This document shows positions 11,501 to 26,400 of a stretch of DNA of 64,000 bases, one piece after another. The stretch is from Actinostola sp. cb2023 (Eukaryota; Cnidaria; Anthozoa; Actiniaria; Actinostolidae): positions 62,001-126,000 of the forward strand of contig JAUJYZ010000816.1 of assembly GCA_033675265.1 (NCBI GenBank), read 5' to 3'. The translations under genes and the position numbers were made by a program. Below the pieces are notes generated by a model that made no database searches, was not told the origin of the DNA, and saw nothing but the letters and a program-made list of their open reading frames with translations. Each line of letters begins with the position of its first letter. Positions within the stretch are counted from its first letter, which is position 1.

Positions 11501-14500
11501 CGTTCATTTTTTTTTAAATTTTTTGAACGACCTAGATTACTATCACCTTGGAGTTGTCATGATCAAAATAAAGCTTTTTCAAGCTTCTGTTTGATTATTC
11601 TTTTTTTGTCCATCCATCCATGCATACATTCATTCATTTATTCATCCATTCATTTCCTTTCAACAGTAATTGACCTCATCTACTGGAGAAATATCAAGAA
11701 GACAGCGGTGGTATTTTCCACAGTCTTGGTAGTTCTCATCTCTCTGTCTGTGTATTCTCTTCTGAGTGTCGTCACCTTCTTCTCTATGGCTGTACTCACT
11801 GTTGCTCTTCTTTACCGTGTTGGAATGACTGTGATGGGAGCAATTCAGAAGAGTGGTGCTGAGAATCCTTTCAAGTAAGTTGATGGGAGGAGGGAGGTAG
11901 TGTCAATTCCGAGGGGACAGACTCCCATATATAAAGTAATGGTGATGCTCGTCAGAAATTTGTAGGGGGAAAATGAACAAGGATCTCAACCTTGTGGGTA
12001 TGGCAACAAATATTTTTTAATCCTGAAAAGTACCGATTCTAAATGGAAAATTTCCTGACAAGAAAATCATACTTTTATTTATAGCCAAATACCCTAAAAG
12101 GTACCGGATAACTCTAAGACTGGGCATTTTAGGGTCAAACACCCTAAGGCTAAGCAGTATCAAACTATGAATTTAACCCCTAAAAGGTACAACGAGCATC
12201 CCTACCACTATATGGGAGTCGTTCATTCAAAATCAGCTCCACCTACTTTTGTCAGTTTCATCTGCCAATATTTAATTGAAGTCTTTTTATGACATCTGGT
12301 TACAGTATTGCAAGGATCCTGTGAATTCTGTATATCGGATTCAAGCTCCAGGACCATCCATCCACCTGCTTCAAAATCTATTGAATTCTCTGTGAATGGG
12401 CTCTATTATGTGTAGTATGATTAAATAATATTCTCTTTAAAGGAAATTTTTGGATAAAGACATTGAGATCTCCAAAGAGAAGGTATGCATACATCATTTC
12501 TTCTCTATTTACTTCATACATGTAATTCAGTGTTATTAGAGTTGTCAAAGTGCACTGATAACCAGAGATACCTATATAGGGATTTAGTTTCCTTGTTGAC
12601 ACCCTTTTTGCCAGTGTTATTCATGCAAATACAGTTGTTATAAATAAATAAATAGGCTAATTTCATCAGCTGCAATAATTATTATTCCTTTGGAAAAAGC
12701 AACAGTCACCAGGGAAAAGCCAGAAAATGGGAGCCTCCAATCCCAAAGCTGCCTGCTTCCTTCATTCTCCTTCTATACTCGAATCATTTTGACAATGCTG
12801 GTTATAACTACTCTCTAAATTATTATGCATGCAACCATCTGAGTCAGAGTAAAGTTGTGAGTTGTAAGTTTGCAATAGGCTTTTGTCAATCATAAACATC
12901 AAATATACTGAATACAGCTTCTTTGATGTCTAGAGTCTAATAGGAATGCTCAATGTAAGCTGTTGTTATTTAATACTAGTAATATGCCAAACCGAGATCG
13001 ATTTGCTGATAGCAACTTAGCAAGAGCTATTATAATGATGGTTGGCAAATTAACATTACAAAGCAAATGGGTACATTTATAAACAGTGTGTAGTGCTATT
13101 GAAAACTACAAGTCGTACTTTAGTCTCAAGTGATCACGTACATGTAGTAATGTCCGGCTCTCCCACTCATTCAATAAGTACATAGTATACTAACCTGTTG
13201 CATCTTGTGTTAGGCATCTGAATGTGTAGAATGTGCTGTTGGACGTATCAACTGTGGAACTAAGAAACTGAGGAGACTCTTCCTTGTCGAAGATATTGTG
13301 GATTCTATTAAGGTATTAGAGATTATAGGGAATATGAGGGAACTGCAGTCAAACCCCTATTAAATGCCCACCCTCGGAAATGGCAAGTGGTCTCTTAAGG
13401 ATACGGTTCACCTTGAGTGGAAAAAGTTTGACGATTTTTTGTTTTTGTCACTAACGGATGGATTTCATATCGAAATTTCATTTTTTAGTGTTTTCTGGTT
13501 GAAAATGTTTTTTATTTACGAGATATTCGCAAGAAACACGGATTTCTGATTTCTAAACACAACGTCTTTGGTGTCATAATCCCATTAGGACCGGGAGTCC
13601 TGTAATGATTCTTTCGGTACCTTCTCTAGATCCTGTCCCTATTTGATGGTTTTCGCTTTTTTTGATTTCGGAATATTATTATTTTACGATCGTAGCAGGC
13701 AGCCTCGCGAAGACTTTGAAGTTTGAGCGCAAACGAGAGCAATAAGTAATACGACCTTACTATTTCTGCGTCCTCAATGTAAACAATGTGGTGAAGGATG
13801 AACGTGATTGGATGGCATGGTGTCCGTTGCAGGAAGTGGGCGTGACAATGTTTGCAAATTTTCAAAGGTCATTTTCTCCTTGTTGAGTTTTCGCAAAGTT
13901 ACCAAGATATTTTTGAATTAATAGGGTACTTAGATTTGATGGATTTTGCTAAAACTTTGACACAAGTTAGCAGACTAACTGAAGATAAAAAACTGTGTCA
14001 GGGATTTTTGATTTTGATTTTTGCTCAAAAGTTATAACGTGTTAACTGAAGAAGAAACAACATTTATGATTGATTAAACTTCAACTAAGATAACTTTTGA
14101 TCGACATCGAATATGACAAAAGCCTGACACGGTTTGACAGGTCAAAGTGTCGTGATTAATATGGTATAAAGATCAATAGAGTCGGATGTAACGCAAGGTC
14201 TATTAATTCGGTCAAACGGAGACGGTCGCTTTCAAAACAATGACCCGCGACGTCTCCATTTTTAATTTAAAAGAAAATATCACGGTATTATGGCGATCTT
14301 CATTCTATTAGCTTTAAAATGATGTAAAGTTGATGGGAATTGGTCAAATAATAAGGAAATTAAAAATGTTTTCCGAGACGTACCCGCCAAGGTGAACCGT
14401 ATCCTTAATAAGGGTTGTCTGCTTAATACAGGGAGTTTTTGCAGAATTTTAGGACTTTGATAACTGGCCAGTTCATAAGTGGCAACTTAATAGAGGATCA

Positions 14501-17500
14501 ACTGTATAAGTTCATAACAATGCATGACAATAAATAAATAATTTATTGTAGATAAAAAGATGACCAGAATAATTTAAAAGTGTTATATACTTGTTTAATA
14601 ATTAATTATTCATATATATTTTTGTAGATTATTGATAATTACAAAAACAATGTTTTCTTTTGACTTGGACCATACACCTATTTCAAAATAGGTTGTCGAG
14701 GACATGAGTCGATAGGCAATAGGTTATAGGTCGTTGCAAGACCGAACTGCATTATGGTAACAGCTTGAATTGCATGTAGTGCCAGAAATATTTCATAAAC
14801 TTCGATTCAAAATGTGTCTTGGCCTGTTGACATTGAAATAGGTACGATATCATACAGGCTTTCATACCGTTTTAGTTATTCAATCTGTTACCATAATGCA
14901 GTTCGGTCTTGGAACGACCTATTACCTATTGCCTATGGACTGATGTCCTCGACAACCTTTTTTGAAATAGGTGTATACAAGCATCAAGAGTTCCAGACTT
15001 CCGGTATTATTACAAAGGGAAAGTGAGCACCAATTCTAGACACAGGGAGCCCAAGCTATGTTTTTGCTCACTTGGTGCTCACTTTTCCTTTGTAATAATC
15101 TCACAATGCATTGCGCGCGTACCGGAAGTCTGGAACTCTTGATGCTTGTATTGCATAGATTCAAAACCGACCATTGCAACTTGGCCATTATAAAACTGTC
15201 ATTAAAATCCCATCTATCACCCTTAATTCAGGACTCATAAATACAAGGTTCAAATCGCAAATTACTGAACCCCCAACTATTCAGTTTATCTTGAATCAAT
15301 TTTTATATACCAATAAATTATTACAAAATTAATCTTTATTTCTGCAGTTTGGAGTTATGCTTTGGGTGTTGTCCTACATTGGGGCCTGGTTTAGCATGCT
15401 AACTTTGCTGATTTTAGGTAGGTTTGTGATGGAAATCTCCCATTTTATAGTGCATTTCACATAACTTTTCACTAGTGAGTTCTGAAGTTCGTTCCAATGT
15501 TTGCCTTGAACTTGGGAACTTTGAAATGACCTTCGTTGGCGAACTTGCTTTCCGCATGAATTCGGAAGTTTGTTGGAATTGAAGTACACACTCAATGTGC
15601 AAAGTATATTGTATTACCACCGATTACTTTGATACGCGCCCGACAGAGAAAAGTTTGTGGTGCGAGTTTGTCGATTCTCTTCCGTCAATCAAACACAATT
15701 GGCGAGACTACCAAATTTATCATAACCAAGGAGCTTGACTCATTAAATACTACCATTTGCGATCAACTGTATAGCGTAAACTATTTTGACGGTTGTTTCT
15801 AGTTTCAAACGTTAGGTTTGCTGGCGGCTGCGGCTTCGTTTGTAGGCGTGAATGTTATGGTTTTGACATGCAACTTGTCAACGTTTGACAGGTCTATTCT
15901 TAGCATTTTGGCATGGGAAACTACACATTTTTCAGGTTTTAGCACAATTAGGAATACGATCATACTATACGATCTCTGACTGTTGCAAAAAGATGGATTC
16001 ACTGAAAGTTAACAGCTTTGGGCGCTCATTTAAACCTGGCGTTTCAATTTCTAACGATCTAAGATCAGCCATAATTGATGAAATCGTACGATTGGGTGGT
16101 GATCGGACAACATTTTTTCTTCCTCAAAGAGCTTGCTTCGACATTTCGAAAATGCTAAAAATTTTGCCGATTACGGTGAAAAAAGTTTGGAATAGATTTT
16201 GTGATGAGTATAATGAAGAGCGTTTCTCAGTTGGAGGTGATCAAACAAGCAAACTGCAGGCCGACGATCTGGAATTAATTGAAACTTTGAAAAAGTACAG
16301 AGGCTCCATTTCACTGAAGGAAATATACGCCATCTTAGAAGAATTTGGAAATGTAGGCGGAAACATATCTATTTCAGCCATATCGCGTGCGCTTAAATCG
16401 CGAATGCAGTCAGGACAAAGATACAATTACATCGTAATATTCTGGCCCATTCAGTGAAACAATCAAGTTGACCGTCGAGTTGGGAGATTCTACTTTTCTC
16501 ACAACTTCGATGCATCGCTCACCGATAGGAGCGTGCCCATAAAGGCGGGTTCCTATATCGGGATACTTCACTCCAGCTTCATCGAAGAATTTTAACCGCC
16601 TTGGATCCTTTGCGGAAAGATAATCAATGAAAAGTTGAGTGTACATGATATTCTGGAAGGTAAATCTCTGAAGATTGACGTGAGTAATATTTTTGTGTGT
16701 GTATCTTTGTCCTGACTACATTCGCGATTTTAGCGCACGCGATATGGCTGAAATAGATATGTTTCCGCCTACATTTCCAAATTCCTCTAAGATGGCGTAT
16801 ATTTCCTTCAGTGAAATGGAACCTCTTTGCAACAGTCAGAGTATTAGTACGATTGATTAGTTTGTACTTCAATTTCAATGAATTTCTGAATTCACTTGGA
16901 AGGTAAGCTCTAAGTTTGCCACAAAGTTCATTTCAAAGTTCCCAAACTTAGGAACTTCCAAACGAACCTGCTTGTCAAATGTTATGTAAAATGCAAAGTA
17001 AAATAATTGAATTGAATATACAATCAGTTAATTCTAATAGGACATTTTCATGATGGCGTCATATACTACAAGTACCAGAATGCTTTGCCCATTTTCTTTT
17101 GTTAGATAATTAGCACCAATTGTCTTACTATTCTCATGAGGGAATACAAATCTGAATAAGAAAGAAAATTTCCAAAGCATTCTGGTACTTGTAGAAGGAC
17201 CGTAGCCGCCAGTTTTTGAGTGGTCTGGTCAGTTTATGAGTGGTCCGGTTTTCAAACTTTGTTTTTCATAAAAAAATATCCGAATAATTAAAAATGTAAA
17301 AATTGAAACTGTTTTATTCAAAAAGTGGTCAGGTTTGTACTGGTGACTACGGCCCTGTTTACGTCATATGACGCCATCGTGAAAATGTCCTATTCTCAAA
17401 GTTTCCCTACATGCATGTACAAATGTATACTAATCTCTTTTATTTTTCATTAGCTGTGATTATGGGATTCTCCCTTCCAAGGGTCTACGAAGATCACCAG

Positions 17501-18637
17501 GTAAATGCACTGGTTTGAAATTATGGAAAATTACTGTACTGGACTAAACTAAAAGTCAATTCCTTTGGGGTATATTTGCTCAAGTTTGGGCTTCCTGTGT
17601 TGACACTTGTATCAATGTACATTTTTATATAGGAGTGAAACTGAATGAAAATATTTTAAATTCCTTTGGAGTAAATTTGCTCACGTTTGGGCTTCCTGTG
17701 TTGACACTTGTATCTTATATAGGAGTGAAACCGAATGAAAATATTTTAAATTTCTTTGGGGTAAATTTGCTCAAGTTTGGGCTTCCTGTGTTGACACTTG
17801 TATCAATGTACATTTTTATATAGGAGTGAAACTGAATGAAAATATTTTGCTGTTGTGTATTTCAGGACAAAATCGATGATGTCTTAAAAACAGTTCATTC
17901 TCAAGTGAAATCCGTCATTGAACAGTAAGTACATGTAGATCTGCAATGGCTTTGTTGTTGGGAAATAAAGTGGCTTTGCTTTGCATTTGAAGATGACAGA
18001 ATTTTTAGGAAAACAGTTAATTCACAGACAAAGGTGTCCAGCTTAGAGAGGTTACAAGAAGCAAATATTTAGTAAAACAGCTGCTGAGACCAGACAAAGG
18101 TGTCTGACTTCTAGAGGTGTATGTTTTAGAGGAAGCAAATCTATTGTAAAACAGCTCAGCCAGCAAAGACCAGACAAAGGTGTCCAGCTTACAGGGGTGT
18201 CTGTTTTAGAGGAAGCAAATCTACAATATCAAAAATCTACAATATCAAGCAACAATGCAGCAGAAACCAGACAAAGGTGTCTTGTTTATAGAGGTCAATA
18301 TTTTAGAGGAAGCAAATCTATTTTAAAACAGCTCAGCCAGCAGTGATCAGACAAAGGTGTCTGGCTTATAGAGGTCAATATTTTAGAGGAAGCAAATCTA
18401 TTTTAAAACAGCCCAGCCAGCCAAACAAAGGTATCTCATTTAGAAAGGCATACTGCTTGTAGAGGTGTTCATGTAGCGAGAGGACCATATTCAATATAAA
18501 AGAAATAACGAGAAGATGTCTCAGTTAGATAGTCATTTTTTACTGGATATTTCATATTCAATAATGTTACTGTCTTTATCAACAGAGCCAAATCCAAGCT
18601 CCCAGAAAAGCTGAGACCCAAAGAGAAGACCACTTAG
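8558..18637 (+). CDS. RTN: reticulon, 279 aa, 8 exons
   Basis: Exons: 8558-8822, 11667-11874, 12443-12482, 13214-13312, 15348-15417, 17454-17500, 17866-17924, 18586-18637. All phases agree. Residues 1-88 are acidic, Pro/Glu-rich and probably disordered. The reticulon-homology domain follows from Val89. It starts VIDLIYWRNIKKTAVVF, with a long hydrophobic hairpin at about 101-145. A hydrophilic loop of about 60 residues follows (IQKSGAENPFK and a RLFLVEDIVDSIK block). The second hairpin is at about 205-240, then an amphipathic tail. The C-terminus KEKTT fits a KXKXX ER-retrieval signal. Known: reticulons insert hairpins in the outer leaflet and curve ER tubules. The short N-terminus resembles invertebrate and RTN1-C-like forms. 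A frame-preserving cassette exon is possible at 9094-9147. Introns hold many MITEs and one decayed transposon. AATAAA occurs at 18821, 19072 and 19736. Confidence 0.95.
9094..9147 (+). other. candidate 54-nt cassette exon in reticulon intron 1
   Basis: A TTTCTAG acceptor and an ACGAG|GTAACC donor bound 54 nt. Incoming phase 1 and outgoing phase 1 match exons 1 and 2. Inclusion would add 18 in-frame residues (ELTSFPARWMKERNVDQR) between residue 88 and the homology domain. The case is splice sites and phase only. Confidence 0.3.
10816..10969. mobile_element. MITE with GGATAGCGCTATCC core
   Basis: The inverted termini pair from CACAGTCCCAG... to its near-complement ...CCAGGACCTGTG. Each arm carries the palindrome GGATAGCGCTATCC. 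Target duplication unclear. It is in reticulon intron 1. Confidence 0.6.
13346..14504. mobile_element. TA-type MITE split by a nested TTAA element
   Basis: The outer ends CAGTCAAACCCCTATTAA and ...GATCAACTG, with the internal CCTATTAA, TTGATAACTGGCC and GGGAGTTTTT motifs, match the intact element at 47762-48126. About 150 bp of this element flank a 1-kb insertion (13399-14404) at a TTAA inside it. Confidence 0.65.
13399..14404. mobile_element. 1006-bp TTAA-type element (piggyBac/Kolobok-like, non-autonomous)
   Basis: The ends are perfect inverted repeats: GGATACGGTTCACCTTG at the left and CAAGGTGAACCGTATCC at the right. TTAA is duplicated at 13395-13398 and 14405-14408. It carries no transposase-like frame. 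It inserted into an older MITE in reticulon intron 4, which orders the two events. Confidence 0.75.
14675..14973. mobile_element. Tc1/mariner-like MITE with CACCTATTT ends (299 bp)
   Basis: Long inverted arms of ~90 bp run from CACCTATTTCAAAATAGG inward. TA flanks lie at 14673-14674 and 14974-14975. The same terminus occurs in the unrelated-looking element at 52332-52604. It abuts the next MITE with only TATA between them. Confidence 0.75.
14978..15148. mobile_element. Tc1/mariner-like MITE, CAAGCATCAAGAG family (171 bp)
   Basis: The termini are CAAGCATCAAGAGTTCCAGA and its exact complement, with TA at 14976-14977 and 15149-15150. A second, inverted copy lies at 45142-45330 in a PKD intron. 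Confidence 0.75.
15450..16998. mobile_element. decayed Tc1/mariner-type transposon, 1549 bp, internally inverted
   Basis: The ends pair over ~80 bp (GTGCATTTCACATAAC at the left; ...GTTATGTAAAATGCAAAG at the right), with TA at 15448-15449 and 16999-17000. Inside is a broken transposase gene in two opposing halves (see 15993-16826). It lies in reticulon intron 5. Confidence 0.75.
15993..16826 (+). pseudogene. Tc1/IS630-superfamily transposase pseudogene in two opposing halves
   Basis: The plus half starts at ATG 15993 and is open to ~16428. It encodes about 145 residues of paired-type helix-turn-helix (GRSFKPGVSISNDLRSAIID, then a KILPITVKKVWNRF helix) and the linker GSISLKEIYAILEEFGN. The catalytic core is on the minus strand, 16709 down to about 16440: QLFIDYLSAKDPRRLKFFDE, with the first DDE Asp in FFDEAG, then GTRLYGHAPIGERCIEV. 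The linker is present twice, at 16301-16428 plus and 16709-16826 minus, as an inverted duplication; the minus copy has a stop in the linker. The C-terminal DDE part is missing. Inference: inversion or template-switch repair after insertion. It is non-functional. Confidence 0.7.
17040..17390. mobile_element. TA-type MITE with a second element nested inside
   Basis: The outer inverted ends are GGACATTTTCATGATGGCGT and its near-complement, with TA at 17038-17039 and 17391-17392. At ~17195-17355 another fold-back interrupts the right arm, with ends GGACCGTAGCCGCCAGT and ACTGGTGACTACGGCCC. Confidence 0.65.
17549..17850. repeat. ~100-120-bp tandem repeat, three units
   Basis: Three near-identical units contain TTTGGGCTTCCTGTGTTGAC and GGAGTGAAACTGAATGAAAA. 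They end only ~15 bp before the acceptor of reticulon exon 7, so the array supplies most of that intron's 3' end. Confidence 0.85.
18017..18450. repeat. diverged tandem repeat in last reticulon intron
   Basis: Irregular units of ~60-90 bp repeat CCAGACAAAGGTGTC and TTAGAGGAAGCAAATCTA about six times, with drift and deletions. Confidence 0.7.
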
Positions 18638-23483
<4,846 letters not shown>

Positions 23484-26400
23484 ATGACTGAGGATCTTCC
23501 TCGGAGGGGAATCACTTTCCAGTGTGGTTTAGCTCGGGAAAGTTATGGCTTTGAAGGCAAAGATTTGACAGCGTTGAAAGAACTTGCATGCTCTTTTCTC
23601 GACCAGAAGGTGAGAGTTTATATTACGGATATCACTATTTTTTCTCTCTCTCTCTCTCTCGCCACGTGAGCTATTTCCAGAACAGCGCTTTGCAAAGTAC
23701 ACGTTATCTCGATCCTGGGTCCTAACTGTAAGTGTGGTTATTAGACGATTTCATTTAACTGTAATTCGTTCAGATAGCACGCTTTCGCTCTCAGCTCATG
23801 ACTGTCAGTCATTCATTCAAAAGGGGAAAAAGTTTAGGGCTACCTTAGATGATCGATATCAGTCTGAAAGAATCAGCCTTATTCAGGGCTAGAAGTTGCT
23901 ACAGATCTCGAAGTGGTAAAAAGGACGAACTATAGTTAAGTTGTCAAAATTTTACTGGCTTTGAAATAAACAACAAAGTAGATATTGTTTTGAAAGAGTC
24001 GCCAGTATACAACTGACAAGGTAAACCCGTGATCATCTTCTCCGAACCTCTGAGAGATAATCTGCATATTTGCATTATCTCAACCATATTTCAATCGATT
24101 ATTGCTAGCCAAAACTGCGGTAGTGTGCTTGGCTGTGCCCCTCTTGAAATATTTCAAATCCTTTTACTCGTTTACAGGAGGGAACAGCTATTACACTGGT
24201 TACGTTATGCGAGGGGAGAAATAATTGAAGTGATTATAACTTCTAGAATCTCTTAACAAAGTTACGGAAAAAATTCGTACAAAAATCCACGCTCACTGTG
24301 AGCTCAGGTCGATCTCACACCTGTACCCGATTGTCTTCAACTTCGTGTCTGCTTCGGGCCGAAATACTAGCGAGATAATTCTTCATCCATGGCTAATCGT
24401 ATTATTTAAAAAAAGTTTTTCAGATCACAAGCCACCATCAAATCGAACAGGAAGTTTTTCTTGACATAGACGGCGAAAATCGTCTAAGATGACAATAGCT
24501 AGATTTGCAACATTTTCTACTCAACGCCAAAAGTATGTTAATTTCACGGTCAATGAAAGTGTTCGGACCATATTCTCGTCTCCAAACACATTTTTCACCG
24601 TTATATCAACTCTGTTAATGTTGCACTTGGCGATATCCTATTAATACGATGGCACTACACAGGTCAATAAACGATCACTCTTACAACTAAATTTACTCTT
24701 TATGCTCCGGTCGTCATCCACACTTGAAATTAGATGATGATGTCAATTCTTGCTTTATTCCAATGGAATAGCTACGATGGCGTTTGATCTGGCTCTTTTG
24801 GGAATAAAAAATATTTATTTTAGGCCTGTTCAGTATAAAACAAGATCAAAGACTCGCAATTTTATTATGTCTATACAAAATTCTTATTCTGTCTTTCCAT
24901 TATTCTCACTTCCACAATCATTCTTTTCTGTCCGATTATCGTTTAACAAAGCGAACCAATATCAGAATCGGTGCAGGTTCATAGCTTTGCCTTTCCATAG
25001 AGCTTTTCAAGATCAACTTTGAAGTATCTACAATGTATATATACATGTACACACATGTGAGCTAAACTCGTACTTCAGAGCATATTCTGCTTGTACATAG
25101 TTATTTTGGGATGTGAGATATTGAAAGAGCTATTTTGAGTTTTCCTAGAGAACTGTGTTGCATCTACCTGTACAAGCTAATAGCAAGATAATTGTGATGT
25201 GTATAACCATATTTTGTAATGGTTAAAATCCATCAACAATACTGCATACTACTGGTATATATATTACAACTCGTCATATAAATTTAGACTAGAAAATGTA
25301 GCATATCTACATTATGTAAAATTTATGATGAGTTCATTCATTTGTGAACAAATTCTGCCATTTCATGAACATTCCTAAATACATCAACATCGTTATGTAC
25401 TATTGACTTTAATTTATGAATCAAGCAGTATATCATGCTTATATGTGTGTATTTTACTTGAATTACTCTATACTCCCTTTGAAGATCTGTCAATACAATA
25501 TTAATTCCAAGCTAAGTAAACAACAGAATATTTTGTCTGACTGAGAAAATATATACGTGTGTTTGAAAGGTTAAAGCCTTTTAAAAATGCTGAGCAATGA
25601 AATGAAATTCGATTTCAATTGCATGTTAATTTTATGTACAATGGTACGTGAGTGATTTGTCATCGAATATCAGAGGGGTGCCTTTCCAAGCATCCTGTCC
25701 TATTCTTCTAGATGAATACTAGACATACATATATACAAGTGTGTGTAACTGTCTCACACGGGATTCTCAATGGATTGTCAAACAGCTAGCCAAAACTTAG
25801 AACAGGCAAAACATTTTGGTAGAAGTTGCAACAAAAAAAAGGCATATTTTAATTTAGAGCCATGCAACACTTTCATCTCGACGGACTGGCAACGTTTTCG
25901 TGTAGCTGCACAAATTGTCCTGGCACTTGTTTTTTTTATATGTAAAAGCAATACATAGAATGACAATAGAACAATAGCCAGGACTTTTGGTGCAGCTACT
26001 ACACGAAGACCTGACCAACAGACTGCAGAATTCTGACCACAACCAGGAGCCCTGCTCGCACCAAAAAAGAAGATGCTAAATTGGACTAAAAGTACTACTG
26101 GAACTTACACTTGCAATACATACTTTAAGCAAATAATTGAAGACAATAAAACACTGTAAGTGATCTCGGATCAAAATCTAAATTCTCCTCAAGATTCTAT
26201 GAATTTCAAAGGAGAATTCAGATTTTGATCACATTGTCATGTACACTATAGCTATTATACACAATGTAGGTCATTTCAAGTTATCGCTCCAAGATTATGG
26301 AACTCCATACCGGATTATATTCGTTCATCGGACTCATTAAGTAGCTTTATGTCTTGAGTAAAGACTCATCTTTTTAGAGAACATTTTCTTTAATAGTCGT

